Shown in pieces: positions 1-8,347 of a stretch of DNA of 64,000 nt; position 1 is the first letter of the stretch, and each line of letters starts with the position of its first letter. The stretch comes from Terracoccus sp. 273MFTsu3.1 (lineage in GTDB: Bacteria; Actinomycetota; Actinomycetes; Actinomycetales; Dermatophilaceae). The translations under genes were made by a program, and so were the position numbers. The stretch is taken from contig NZ_KB911820.1 in NCBI RefSeq assembly GCF_000383675.1, positions 682,001 through 746,000 on the forward strand, written 5' to 3'. The notes under the pieces are model-generated. The model saw only the letters and a list, made by a program, of their open reading frames with translations, was not told where the DNA came from and made no database searches.

Positions 1-102
1 TGGCGCGTCTACACCGACCCCGTCGGTCACCCGTTCTGCCTCTGCCGCAACAAGGGCGTCACGTGGACCGACGACGGCCCCACCTGGCCGACGAGCGACT
101 AG
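1..102 (+). CDS. VOC/glyoxalase-like protein, C-terminal fragment
   Basis: The window opens inside a gene. The readable 33 residues run WRVYTDPVGHPFCLC, then a Trp/Asp-rich tail, and end at a TAG stop. The pattern of a Trp, then Asp-Pro-x-Gly-His-Pro-Phe-Cys-Leu-Cys near the C-terminus is typical of small actinobacterial vicinal-oxygen-chelate (glyoxalase-like) proteins. The rest of the gene, including metal ligands, lies upstream of the window, so no substrate can be proposed. It converges on the PH-domain gene that follows. Confidence 0.6.
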   Translation, partial: WRVYTDPVGHPFCLCRNKGVTWTDDGPTWPTSD

Positions 103-112
103 AGCGCGAGCC

Positions 113-151
113 GGCCCCGCCCTCGAACCGGTGGCTTCATCCGACGGGGCC
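113..151. terminator. Possible bidirectional terminator between convergent genes
   Basis: A perfect 7-bp inverted repeat, GGCCCCG (113-119) and CGGGGCC (145-151), lies in the 68-nt gap between the VOC fragment and the convergent PH-domain gene. The 25-nt loop is long and there is no T-run, so it is a weak candidate. Confidence 0.3.
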
Positions 152-170
152 ACGTGACGACCGTTGCGTG

Positions 171-1661
171 TCAGGCGAACTCGGCGATGAGGTCGGGGCT
201 GACCTCCGCCAGCACGGCATACGCCATCTCGACGGGGACGTCGACGACGTCGTAGTGCTGGGCTCCGCCAGCCGTGGTGGCGACGAGCGTCGCGACGCCG
301 ACGCGTCGCTGGAAGAAGGACTGCTCGACCTTCCAACCGATGATGCCGTCGCGGTCGAGGACGACGCGCTGCCGGTCGAGCGAGCCGTGTCGCGTCACGA
401 GGTGGTCGGGGGTCACGCTGTGCCCCAGCGCGCGGTAACGGTCGCGGCCCAGGGCGACGGCACCGACGAGCAGGAGCGGTACGAGGACGAGCAGTGAGCC
501 GTGCCAGCCCCAGAGCAGCCGGGCCACGACGAGGAGTGCCGCCACGATCACCGCCGGCACGACGGCGCGCGTGAGCCGACGGCGCCGGGCTGCGGGGCCG
601 TGTGGCGTGAGCGGCCCTGAGACCGCGGTCTCGTCGGGGCGGATGCGGAGCGCGAGGGGCGTCACGACGCCGGACGGTGCGGGCGGGCACAGCCAGTCGG
701 AGCCGCCCTGCTCGCGGAGCAGCCCCGAGGTGACGACCTTGAGCCGGCTGGCACCGGCGAGACGGAGCCCGAGAGGCTCGTCGAGCCGGATGCCACGCAC
801 CCGGGCAGCGTCGATGCTCGTCTCCCGGTTCGTCAGCAGGCCACGGCGCGTGTGCAGGGTGCCGAGCCGGTTGCGGGTCAGTCGGAAGCCCCAGAAGGTC
901 AGCACGTAGGCGCCGACCGCGAGGAGCGACACGACACCGAGCAGGAGCAGCACGTCGACCCACCAGGCCAGCCGCGAGACGAAGGTGGCGCCGTCGCGGA
1001 AGACCGACCGCTCCTGCGAGAAGCGCGAGAAGCCCTGCGACGCGAAGCCGACGATCGCCGCGGCGCTGGCGAGCCCCGTCACGGTGAGCGGCGCGTAGCG
1101 GATCCATGACGGGTCGAGGCGCACGAGCACCTCGTCGTCGACGGGCGGTGGTGCGTCGTCGGGCACGTCGTCGAGGGTCAGCGGCGCGCCCGTCGGAGCG
1201 GGCAGACCTGTGACGGCCGGGTCGACGCGGTGCAGCAGCTCGGCCCGCAGGCGCCGAGCTGCATCGACGCCCAGCGAGTCGAGGACGAGTCGGTCGTGCT
1301 GGCCGCCGGCCGTCGAGATCTCGACCTTCGCCAGACCGAGGACGCGGTGGTAGACCCGCGCCGTCAGGTCGATGGTGCGCACCTTGTCGAGCCGCGCCGT
1401 CGTCGTCTGCTTCGTGAAGAGTCCGCGCCGCAGCTCGATCTGGCCGTCGGCGATGCGGTAGCGGGTCGTGACCCACCGCAGCACGCCGAACGCGATGATG
1501 AGCGGAACGGCATACAGCTCCCACCGGTCGTTGTCCTCGGATCCGGCGCGGAAGACGACGAGCGCGAGCAGCGCGGGCAGGAAGCGGATCAGCGTCTCGA
1601 GCGGGTGGACGAGGAGCATCCGGGCGTCGAGTCGGCGCCAGCCCTCCGCGTCCTCGGTCAC
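171..1661 (-). CDS. PH-domain membrane protein, YdbT-like
   Basis: A 496-aa membrane protein with repeated bacterial PH (bPH2) modules separated by hydrophobic helix pairs. The N-terminal part has a helix pair (LIRFLPALLALVVF and a following segment), then a PH block with LDKVRTIDLTARVYHRVLGLAKVEI. A second helix pair precedes a second PH block (DAARVRGIRLDEPLGLRLAG), and a third pair near residue 390 precedes a final block ending in PDLIAEFA. Length and layout match the YdbT family, which usually pairs with a smaller YdbS-like protein, as here. The GTG start overlaps the stop of the upstream gene (GTGA), implying translational coupling. The family's role is unknown; B. subtilis homologues have been linked to resistance to membrane-active compounds. 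The C-terminal coding part carries a GTATGCC motif copy (216-222, minus strand). Confidence 0.8.
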   Translation of the reverse strand: MTEDAEGWRRLDARMLLVHPLETLIRFLPALLALVVFRAGSEDNDRWELYAVPLIIAFGVLRWVTTRYRIADGQIELRRGLFTKQTTTARLDKVRTIDLTARVYHRVLGLAKVEISTAGGQHDRLVLDSLGVDAARRLRAELLHRVDPAVTGLPAPTGAPLTLDDVPDDAPPPVDDEVLVRLDPSWIRYAPLTVTGLASAAAIVGFASQGFSRFSQERSVFRDGATFVSRLAWWVDVLLLLGVVSLLAVGAYVLTFWGFRLTRNRLGTLHTRRGLLTNRETSIDAARVRGIRLDEPLGLRLAGASRLKVVTSGLLREQGGSDWLCPPAPSGVVTPLALRIRPDETAVSGPLTPHGPAARRRRLTRAVVPAVIVAALLVVARLLWGWHGSLLVLVPLLLVGAVALGRDRYRALGHSVTPDHLVTRHGSLDRQRVVLDRDGIIGWKVEQSFFQRRVGVATLVATTAGGAQHYDVVDVPVEMAYAVLAEVSPDLIAEFA

Positions 1662-2194
1662 GTCGCGTCGCCCGTCTCGGCCACGGCCGCTGCCGTCAGG
1701 GCGTCGACGAGCTCGTGGGCGACCGACAGGTCGAGACCGTGGATGGTGACGGGCCCCGCAGCCGATGCCGTCGTGATCGTGACGGCGGCCAGGCCGAGCA
1801 GCTGGGCGACCGGGCCGCGTTCGAGGTCGACGGTCTGCACGCGGCCGAGCGGTGCGATGCGACGCTCCTGCCACAGCCAGCCGCTCTGCGTGTAGATCGC
1901 GTGGGGTGTCGCCTCCCAGCGGTGCACGCGGTAGCGCCACTGCGGCATCGCGACGGCGTACGCGGCGCCGACGACGAGCCACACGGCGCCGACGACCCAG
2001 TGCGGGGTGCGTGACGGGGCGTCGTCGACGAGCCACCAGACGACCTGACCCGCGAGCAGGAGCGCGACGACGACGAGGGCCTGCAGCGTCCACATGAGAA
2101 CGGCACGGCGCGAGACCCGGTGGGCGGGTTCGCGGAGCACGGCGCCGGGGGCGACGGGCACGTCGAGGGGTTCCACGGCCCCACGGTGCCACAC
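1658..2194 (-). CDS. PH-domain membrane protein, YdbS-like
   Basis: A 178-aa protein with two N-terminal hydrophobic helices (LQALVVVALLLAGQVVWWLV and WVVGAVWLVVGAAYAVAM) followed by one bacterial PH domain of YdbS type, with the characteristic IAPLGRVQTVDLERGPVAQLLGLAAVTI block at about residues 105-133. It is the first gene of a two-gene unit with the larger YdbT-like protein and overlaps its GTG start by 4 nt. The start given is the most upstream GTG; an internal GTG at 2176 (VEPLDVP) is also plausible. Function beyond membrane-associated PH-like fold is unknown. Confidence 0.75.
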   Translation of the reverse strand: MWHRGAVEPLDVPVAPGAVLREPAHRVSRRAVLMWTLQALVVVALLLAGQVVWWLVDDAPSRTPHWVVGAVWLVVGAAYAVAMPQWRYRVHRWEATPHAIYTQSGWLWQERRIAPLGRVQTVDLERGPVAQLLGLAAVTITTASAAGPVTIHGLDLSVAHELVDALTAAAVAETGDAT

Positions 2195-2269
2195 CGGTGC
2201 CGGCGGGCGGCACCCGACCGAGGTATGCCGTCCTGGCGACCTACGTCGGGTCGTGCCGTCCGCCCGGGG

Positions 2270-4138
2270 TCAGGCCGCGAGCGCCTCACGGGCCGAGCCC
2301 TCGCGCGCCTGGACGAGCCGCGCGTAGCGTCCGCCGCGGGCCATCAGGTCGTCGTGGTCGCCGAGCTCGGCGACCCGACCGTGGTCGAGCACGGCGATCT
2401 GCTCGGCGTCGCGGATCGTCGACAGGCGGTGCGCGATGGTCAGGGTCGTGCGGCCGGCCATGAGGCGGTCGATCGCGGCCTGCAGCTCGCGTTCGGTCTC
2501 GTTGTCGAGCGCGCTCGTCGCCTCGTCGAGCACGAGGACGCGGGGGTTGCGCAGGAGGGTGCGGGCGATCGCGAGGCGCTGCTTCTCGCCTCCGGAGAAG
2601 CGGTGGCCGCGGGCACCGACGACGGTGTCGAGGCCGTCGGGAAGGCTCGCCACGAGCGGTGCGACCTGTGCCGCGGCGAGGGCCTGCCACAGCTCGTCGT
2701 CGCTGGCGCTGCGGGCTGCGAGCAGGAGGTTGTCACGGATCGAGGCGTGCACGAGGTACGTGTCCTGCGAGACGACGCCGACGATCCGGGCGAGGTCCGC
2801 AGGGTCGAGGTCGCGCAGGTCGACGCCGTCGATCGTCACCCGGCCGGACTGTGGGTCGTGCAGCCGCGCGAGGAGACCGGCGAGGCTCGACTTGCCCGAG
2901 CCGGTCTCGCCGACGAGGGCCAGCGTCGTGCCTGCGGGCACGTGGAGCGTGACGTCGGAGACGGCATACGCCCTCTCGGTGGGGGAGGAGGAGGCGTCGT
3001 GGCTGAAGGTGACGCCCTCGAAACGCACCTCGCCGCGCAGCCGGTCGTGCTCCACCGCAACGGGATCGGCGGGAGGTGCCACCTCGACCGGCAGGTCGAG
3101 GTAGCCGAAGATGCGACTGAAGAGTGCCATCGACGTGACCCACTGGGCCCCGACGTCGAGCAGTCCCATGAGCGGTCGGAAGATGCCGGCCTGCAGCGTC
3201 GTGAAGGCGATGAGCGTGCCGATGGTCATGCCGCCGGAGGTCGCGGGCAGGCCGGCGGCGAGGTAGATGAGTGCGGGGATGGCCGCGAAGATGATCTGCA
3301 TCGTCGCCATCCGCCAGCGGCCGGCGAGCTGCGAGCGCAGCTCGAGGTCGATGAGGTCGGTGGACGTCTCGGCGAAGCGGTCGGCCGTGGCCTCCCCGGC
3401 GCCGAGCGTCTTGACGAGGGTGGCGCCACTGACGGTGAGGCCCTCCTCGACCTGGCTGTGCAGGTCGGCGAGACGGCGCTGGCGCTGGGCGGTGATGTCA
3501 CGGCGCAGCAGGGCGACCTTGCGCGTCATGAGGACGGCCGGCGGGATGACGAGCAGGGAGAGCAACGAGAGGCGCGGGCTCAGCGCCACCATGGCGATGG
3601 CCGTCGCGACGGCGGTCGTGAGGTTGCTCGCGATCGACGTCGCCGTCGACGTGATGACCGACTGCATGCCGCTGATGTCGTGGGTGAGGCGCGACTGCAC
3701 CTCACCGCTGCGCGTGCGGGTGAAGAAGGCGACGGACTGGCGCTGCAGGTGACGGAAGACGTCGGTGCGCAGCCCGTGCATGACCCGCTGGCCGACGGAG
3801 GTCGTGAGCCACGTCTGGACGACGCCGAGCAGCTGGCTCACGACGGTGACGGCGAGCATGCCGCCGACGGCCCAGAGCAGGAGGCGGACGTCCTGGTGGG
3901 GGAGGGCGTCGTCGATGACGGCGCGCAGCAGGAAGGGCTGGGCCATCGAGACGACCGAGATCGCCACGATGATCGCCGTGACGACGGCGACGGTGCGGGC
4001 GTGGGGGCGGAAGAGGCCGGCGACCCGTCGGAGGGAGACGGGGGACTCGGCGAGCTGGGCGCGGTCCTGCGGGTCGATCTTCTCGGGCTGGCGGCCGCCG
4101 CGGTGGGTCGGCCGGAGGGTGGTGGGGGTGTCGGTCAT
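2270..4138 (-). CDS. ABC exporter half-transporter (fused TMD-NBD)
   Basis: A 622-aa type IV (B-family) ABC exporter. An N-terminal transmembrane domain spans about residues 45-330, beginning TVAVVTAIIVAISVVSMAQP. The C-terminal nucleotide-binding domain has Walker A GETGSGKSS near residue 410, a Q-loop (VVSQDTYL), the signature FSGGEKQ near residue 513, Walker B VLVLDEATSALD and the H-loop AHRLS. As a half-transporter it should dimerise; being single, a homodimer is likely. Substrate is unknown, but the divergent MarR-family gene and the shared operator suggest a drug or toxic-metabolite exporter induced by its ligand. RBS GGAG lies 7 nt before the ATG. Confidence 0.88.
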   Translation of the reverse strand: MTDTPTTLRPTHRGGRQPEKIDPQDRAQLAESPVSLRRVAGLFRPHARTVAVVTAIIVAISVVSMAQPFLLRAVIDDALPHQDVRLLLWAVGGMLAVTVVSQLLGVVQTWLTTSVGQRVMHGLRTDVFRHLQRQSVAFFTRTRSGEVQSRLTHDISGMQSVITSTATSIASNLTTAVATAIAMVALSPRLSLLSLLVIPPAVLMTRKVALLRRDITAQRQRRLADLHSQVEEGLTVSGATLVKTLGAGEATADRFAETSTDLIDLELRSQLAGRWRMATMQIIFAAIPALIYLAAGLPATSGGMTIGTLIAFTTLQAGIFRPLMGLLDVGAQWVTSMALFSRIFGYLDLPVEVAPPADPVAVEHDRLRGEVRFEGVTFSHDASSSPTERAYAVSDVTLHVPAGTTLALVGETGSGKSSLAGLLARLHDPQSGRVTIDGVDLRDLDPADLARIVGVVSQDTYLVHASIRDNLLLAARSASDDELWQALAAAQVAPLVASLPDGLDTVVGARGHRFSGGEKQRLAIARTLLRNPRVLVLDEATSALDNETERELQAAIDRLMAGRTTLTIAHRLSTIRDAEQIAVLDHGRVAELGDHDDLMARGGRYARLVQAREGSAREALAA

Positions 4139-4181
4139 GCGGTCACTCCATCTGTGGACTCCGGTTCATGATGCTGAGGTT

Positions 4182-4196
4182 ACCTCACTATGAGGT
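4182..4196. promoter_or_regulatory. Palindromic operator between ABC exporter and marR
   Basis: Perfect inverted repeat ACCTCA-CTA-TGAGGT (4182-4196) with an extra TGAGGT half site at 4175-4180. It lies in the 90-bp divergent intergenic region. It overlaps a TTGACC-like -35 for the exporter on the minus strand and ends about 20 bp before the marR -10 box, so occupancy would block both. Its size and symmetry suit a dimeric winged-helix MarR protein. Confidence 0.65.
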
Positions 4197-4215
4197 CAAT
4201 CTACAAGCCAGGCCG

Positions 4216-4228
4216 TATGCTGCTCCTC
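4216..4228 (+). promoter_or_regulatory. -10 box and leaderless start for marR
   Basis: TATGCT at 4216-4221 is followed by 7 nt and then the ATG at 4229. No Shine-Dalgarno sequence is present. This arrangement supports the 4229 start over the upstream in-frame ATGs at 4190 and 4217. Confidence 0.5.
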
Positions 4229-4651
4229 ATGCGTGACGCCGACGAGCTCTCTCTCGACGAGCTGCTCATGGGTGCCGCGCGGGCGCTGCGGCGGCGTTGG
4301 GCCAGTGGGCTCGGGTCCGACCTGTCGCCGCACGACGCCCGCGCGCTGCGCGTCATCGGCCACCACGGCCCGACCCGTCTCGGTGTCGTCGCCGACCACC
4401 TGCGCATCGCGCCCCGCTCGGCCACCGACGTCGTCGACCGGCTCGAGTCGCGCGGCCTCGTCCACCGCAGCCCCGACCCCGACGACCGCCGCGCCATGAC
4501 GGTGGCCCTCACCGCGGTGGGGGAGTCGGTCCTCGCCGAGGTCGACGAGGCCAGGCGCGAGGGCGCGGCCGACTTCTTCGGGTCGCTGACCGAGCGCGAA
4601 CGCACCTCGCTCGCGGCCCTCCTCGCGCGACTCGACCCCCGAGAGCCGTGA
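4229..4651 (+). CDS. MarR-family transcriptional regulator
   Basis: A 140-aa winged-helix regulator. The core LGVVADHLRIAPRSATDVVDRLESRGLV is a canonical MarR DNA-binding helix-turn-helix. It is followed by the wing SPDPDDRRAMTVALTAVG and C-terminal dimerisation helices. It is divergent from the ABC exporter and almost certainly represses it and itself through the palindrome in the shared promoter region. The ligand is not predictable. Confidence 0.88.
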   Translation: MRDADELSLDELLMGAARALRRRWASGLGSDLSPHDARALRVIGHHGPTRLGVVADHLRIAPRSATDVVDRLESRGLVHRSPDPDDRRAMTVALTAVGESVLAEVDEARREGAADFFGSLTERERTSLAALLARLDPREP

Positions 4652-4745
4652 GGTCGAAATGTCCCCTGACATACACTTCCTTGCCGGCGACCGACGGCAC
4701 GTGAGGCCGGGGCGAGCGCCGGCGAGGAGCTGCTGGGTGGTTGAC

Positions 4746-5447
4746 GTGAACGGGCTCGTCATGGTCGAGGGACGCCCGGGGTCGGGCCGTGCCGCGATCG
4801 CCGAGGACATCGTCGGATGGCTGGCCGGCGAGCAGGTCGCCGTCGAGCACCGGTCCGAGGGGCAGGCCGACCACCCCGTCGACGTCGACCGGGTCGTCGT
4901 GCTCGACACCGCGCAGCTCCTCGCGCTGGCGGCCGAGTCGACCGAGACGTCCGGGGCCCTGCTCGGCGCCGCCGAGCAGCACGGTGACGCCTGGGTCCTG
5001 CGCCCCGCGTCGCAGGCGGCCCTGCCGGAACCGCTGCGCGACCGCGTCCGGGAGGTCGCGAGCCGGGCGCGGGTCCCCGCCGACCTCACTGCCTCCCTCG
5101 TCTCCGACGCCTGGGCCCGCTTCGGGGCGAACGGGCCCCGTGGCGTCCACGTCTGGGAGTCCGCCCTGCTGCGGTCGCCCGACGTCTCCCTCGTGCGCCG
5201 GCTCGTCGACGCCGTGCGCGCGCACCGACCGGTCGTCGTCTATCTCGACGACGACCGCGAGATCGGGTCGAGCCGGCAGGGCCAGCGGCGCGAGCTCGAC
5301 CTCGTCGTCGTCGCCGGCCTCGACGTCCCGACGCTCGTCGTGCCGGTCGGTGACGGACGCCGGGACGACCACGCGGCGGCGGTGCGCGACTTCGTCGCCG
5401 ACCACCTCGGCCTTGCCGTCCGGGGCGACTCGCAGCAGGTCGCCTGA
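4746..5447 (+). CDS. Hypothetical protein with a degenerate P-loop-like start
   Basis: I do not recognise this roughly 230-aa soluble protein. From the GTG at 4746 it begins VNGLVMVEGRPGSGRAAIAEDIVGWL, which resembles a nucleoside-kinase P-loop in which the invariant Lys is replaced by Arg-Ala. A VVVLDTAQLLAL segment could be a Walker-B-like strand. Both are weak. The start is uncertain: in-frame ATG codons occur at 4659 and 4761. It sits 2 nt upstream of the 2H phosphoesterase gene, so the two are probably co-transcribed. A role in nucleotide or RNA metabolism is possible but unproven. Confidence 0.6.
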   Translation: MNGLVMVEGRPGSGRAAIAEDIVGWLAGEQVAVEHRSEGQADHPVDVDRVVVLDTAQLLALAAESTETSGALLGAAEQHGDAWVLRPASQAALPEPLRDRVREVASRARVPADLTASLVSDAWARFGANGPRGVHVWESALLRSPDVSLVRRLVDAVRAHRPVVVYLDDDREIGSSRQGQRRELDLVVVAGLDVPTLVVPVGDGRRDDHAAAVRDFVADHLGLAVRGDSQQVA

Positions 5448-5449
5448 CC

Positions 5450-5992
5450 ATGCCCCTTCACGCGGTCGAGGGCCTGCTCGACGCCACCTCCGACACGGAG
5501 GTCCGGCGTGAGTGGGCGGCCCTGGCCGCGGCGGGACTGCCGAGCCAGTCGCAGCACCAGGGCGCGACGAACGCGCCGCACATCACCCTGGCGCTGGCCG
5601 GGGTCGTCCCCGACTACGTCGAGGCCCGGGTCGCCCGCGTCCTCGAGACGATGCGGCCCGTGCCGATCCGCCTGGGGTCGCTCCTCGTCATGGGGTCGCG
5701 CCGCTACGTCCTCGCGCGGCTCGTCGTGCCCACGCCCGAGCTGCTCGACCTCCAGCGGACGCTGGCCGCCGCCATGGTCGGGGTGCCCGACGTGCCCGAC
5801 CAGGTGCGCCCGGGCCGCTGGACCCCGCACGTCACCATCGCCCGCGGGCTCGGCTCGCGCCAGGTCGGGGAGGCGCTCGCCGTCCTCGGCCGCGCCCGAC
5901 CCCTCGACGGCACGATCGAGTCGGTCCGACGCTGGGACCCCGAGGCCGACCGCGCGTGGCAGGTCGGCGGCATACCTACGATGGGCGCATGA
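5450..5992 (+). CDS. 2H phosphoesterase (2'-5' RNA ligase family)
   Basis: A 180-aa protein with the two HxT/S motifs that define the 2H superfamily: APHITLAL near residue 45 and TPHVTIAR near residue 126. These histidines would act on 2'-5' or cyclic phosphodiester bonds of RNA or nucleotide substrates. Spacing and length match LigT/YjcG-like members. Its stop overlaps the next gene's ATG (ATGA), and the 3' end also contains a leaderless promoter for that gene. The true substrate is unknown for most such proteins. Confidence 0.8.
   Translation: MPLHAVEGLLDATSDTEVRREWAALAAAGLPSQSQHQGATNAPHITLALAGVVPDYVEARVARVLETMRPVPIRLGSLLVMGSRRYVLARLVVPTPELLDLQRTLAAAMVGVPDVPDQVRPGRWTPHVTIARGLGSRQVGEALAVLGRARPLDGTIESVRRWDPEADRAWQVGGIPTMGA
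5977..5988 (+). promoter_or_regulatory. Leaderless promoter for LLM oxidoreductase
   Basis: TACGAT at 5977-5982 stands exactly 6 nt before the ATG at 5989, inside the end of the upstream gene. No Shine-Dalgarno sequence is present. The TANNNT-N6-ATG layout is that of actinobacterial leaderless transcripts. Confidence 0.5.
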
Positions 5993-7023
5993 GCCTCGAA
6001 CTCGGCCTCGACACGTTCGGCGACATCGCCAACGGGCCCGACGGCGCCCCGCTCCACCCCGCCACGGTGATCAGGGAGGTCCTGGCCGAGGGTGAGCTCG
6101 CCGACCGGCTCGGACTCGACTTCTTCGGCGTCGGCGAGCACCACCGCGACGACTACGCCGTGAGCGCCCCGGACGTGCTGCTCGCCGGCCTCGCGGGGCG
6201 CACCGAGCACATCCGGCTCGGCACGTCGGTGACGGTCCTCTCCAGCGACGACCCGATCCGCGTCTTCCAGCGCTTCTCCACCGTCGACGCGATCAGCCGC
6301 GGCCGGGCCGAGATCACTGTCGGCAGAGGCTCGTTCATCGAGTCGTTCCCGCTCTTCGGTCTCGACCTCGGCGACTACGAGACGCTCTTCGAGGAGAAGC
6401 TCGACCTGCTCGCGGCCGTCGTGGCCGAGCAGCCGGTCCGGTGGGAGGGCTCGATCCGCCCGCCCGTCCAGGTCGAGAAGGTCATGCCCGCGACGGAGTC
6501 CGGCCACCTGCCCGTGTGGGTCGGCGTCGGCGGCACCCCGCAGTCGGTCGTCCGCGCCGCGCACTACGGCTTCCCCGTCGTCATCGCCATCATCGGCGGC
6601 TCCGCCCGCCAGTTCGCACCGCTCGCCGACCTCTACCGGCGCGCGCTGTCCGAGATGGGCCGGCCCGAGCTGCCGATCGGGGTGCACTCGCCCGGCTACG
6701 TCGCCGCCACCGACGAGCAGGCGCGGGACGACTTCATGCCGCACTTCCTGCCCTACATGAACAAGCTCGGCCGCGAGCGTCGCTGGGCGCCCATGGGCAA
6801 GGAGCAGGCCCTCCAGCAGCTCGGCCCCGAGGGGGCCGTCTACTGCGGGTCGCCCGACACCGTGGCCGCCAAGATCGTCGACACCGTCCGCGTGCTCGGC
6901 CTCTCCCGCTTCCAGCTGAAGTACTCGTTCGGCACGCTCCCGCACGACCAGCGGATGGAGTGCATCCGCCTCTACGCCGAGGAGGTCGTGCCGCGCGTCC
7001 GTGCGCAGCTCGACGAGGACTGA
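5989..7023 (+). CDS. LLM-class flavin-dependent oxidoreductase
   Basis: A 344-aa bacterial-luciferase-like TIM-barrel monooxygenase. Family hallmarks are the N-terminal LGLDFFGVGEHHRDDY, the strand HIRLGTSVTVLSSDDPIRVFQ and the glycine-rich phosphate-binding stretch AEITVGRGSFIESFPLFG. The HLPVWVGVGGTPQSV segment is typical of group-2 LLM proteins. It would use reduced FMN (or F420) to oxidise an unknown small substrate. The gene overlaps its upstream neighbour by 4 nt, is probably leaderless, and is followed 1 nt later by a glycosyltransferase. Confidence 0.85.
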   Translation: MSLELGLDTFGDIANGPDGAPLHPATVIREVLAEGELADRLGLDFFGVGEHHRDDYAVSAPDVLLAGLAGRTEHIRLGTSVTVLSSDDPIRVFQRFSTVDAISRGRAEITVGRGSFIESFPLFGLDLGDYETLFEEKLDLLAAVVAEQPVRWEGSIRPPVQVEKVMPATESGHLPVWVGVGGTPQSVVRAAHYGFPVVIAIIGGSARQFAPLADLYRRALSEMGRPELPIGVHSPGYVAATDEQARDDFMPHFLPYMNKLGRERRWAPMGKEQALQQLGPEGAVYCGSPDTVAAKIVDTVRVLGLSRFQLKYSFGTLPHDQRMECIRLYAEEVVPRVRAQLDED

Positions 7024-7024
7024 C

Positions 7025-8347
7025 GTGCGGATCCTCCTGCTGGGCATGGGATCCCGTGGCGACGTCCAGCCGCTCGTCGCGCTCGGGCAGCGCCTCCGGC
7101 GGATGGGGTATGCCGTGTCGCTGGCCGCGCCGGCCGACCTCGGTCACGTCGTGGCGGGCAGCGGCGTCGACTTCGAGCCGTTGTCGTTCGACCTCGAGGG
7201 GCCGCTCCGGGAGGGGCTCGGGCGTGACGCACTGCGCGGGTCGGCGAGGACGCAGGTGCGCGAGGCCCGGCTCATGCGGCAGGTCATGGCCGACACCGCC
7301 TCGGCCCTGGCCGCGGACGTCGAGCGGCTCGTCGACGGTGCTGACGCCGTGGTGTCGGGGGCGCTGACCTTCGACCTCGTCGACGCGCTGCTCACGCCTG
7401 ACGGCCGAGGCGGCCGTCCGACCAAGCCGCACGTCTACACCGTCTTCGCGCCGGTCTGGCCGTGCGCGCACGGTGACTCGGTGGCACTGGCCCTGCGCCC
7501 ACGCGCGACGTCGTGGGTCAACGACGCGTGGAGCACCCTCGCCGGCCGGGTCGCGCTCGATCTCTTCCGTCCGGCCGGTGACCTCGTCCGTGCGCGACGA
7601 GGCCTGCCACGTCAGCGGTTCCGGCACTACACGGCGGCTGCGGAGCGCACGCCGACGCTGCTCGCCGCGAGCCGGCACGTGGTCCCGCCGGCCGCGGACT
7701 GGCCCCGGGCGTTGCGGCAGACCGGGTACTGGTTCGGCGACCACGTCGGCAGTGGGTCGCTGGCCCCGGCGCTCGAGTCCTTCCTCGACGACGGGCCCGC
7801 CCCGGTCTTTGTCGGATTCGGCTCGATGCCGACGCCCGACCCGGAGGGCGTCGTGCGCGAGGCGGGCCGCGTGCTCGCCCGCCTCGGGCTGCGTGGTGTC
7901 GTCAGCGAGGGTCTCGCGGGGCTGTCGGTCAGCACGACCGCGACGACGATCGGGACCGGTCCCGCACCGCACGACCTGCTCTTTCCACGGTGCGCCGTCG
8001 TCGTGCACCACGGGGGCGCCGGCACGACCGCCGCTGCGGTGCGGGCCGGGGTGCCTCAGGTCGTCGTGCCGCACGCCGCCGACCAGCCCTACTGGGGTCG
8101 ACGGATGGCCGACCTCGGGGTGGCCGCACCGCCGATCGCCCGCAAGGACCTGACCGCGGCCCGGCTCGAGCGGGCGCTCGAGGTGGCGCTGTCCCCGGGA
8201 GCCCGCTCGGCGGCATACGCCCTCGGTGAGCGCGTCCGGGCCGAGGACGGCGCCGGCGACGCAGCCCGTCTCGTCGACACGTACCTCAGGGGCGCGCTCA
8301 GCTCGCGGCGTCGAGAAGGAAGGTGCGCATCGGGCCCTTGCTCTTGA
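7025..8347 (+). CDS. GT1-family glycosyltransferase (sterol-glucosyltransferase/Gtf type)
   Basis: A 440-aa nucleotide-sugar glycosyltransferase with GT-B fold. The N-terminal acceptor domain begins with LLLGMGSRGDVQPLVALGQRL, the signature of the UGT/sterol glucosyltransferase and vancomycin-Gtf group. The C-terminal donor domain has VFVGFGSMPTPD and VVVHHGGAGTTAAA followed by a VPHAADQPYWGRRM donor-binding loop. Start is the GTG at 7025, 1 nt after the upstream stop, so expression is coupled. The acceptor is unknown. The last 50 nt overlap the convergent cyclase gene, so the unusual C-terminal tail (RRREGRCASGPCS) may be incidental. Confidence 0.85.
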   Translation: MRILLLGMGSRGDVQPLVALGQRLRRMGYAVSLAAPADLGHVVAGSGVDFEPLSFDLEGPLREGLGRDALRGSARTQVREARLMRQVMADTASALAADVERLVDGADAVVSGALTFDLVDALLTPDGRGGRPTKPHVYTVFAPVWPCAHGDSVALALRPRATSWVNDAWSTLAGRVALDLFRPAGDLVRARRGLPRQRFRHYTAAAERTPTLLAASRHVVPPAADWPRALRQTGYWFGDHVGSGSLAPALESFLDDGPAPVFVGFGSMPTPDPEGVVREAGRVLARLGLRGVVSEGLAGLSVSTTATTIGTGPAPHDLLFPRCAVVVHHGGAGTTAAAVRAGVPQVVVPHAADQPYWGRRMADLGVAAPPIARKDLTAARLERALEVALSPGARSAAYALGERVRAEDGAGDAARLVDTYLRGALSSRRREGRCASGPCS

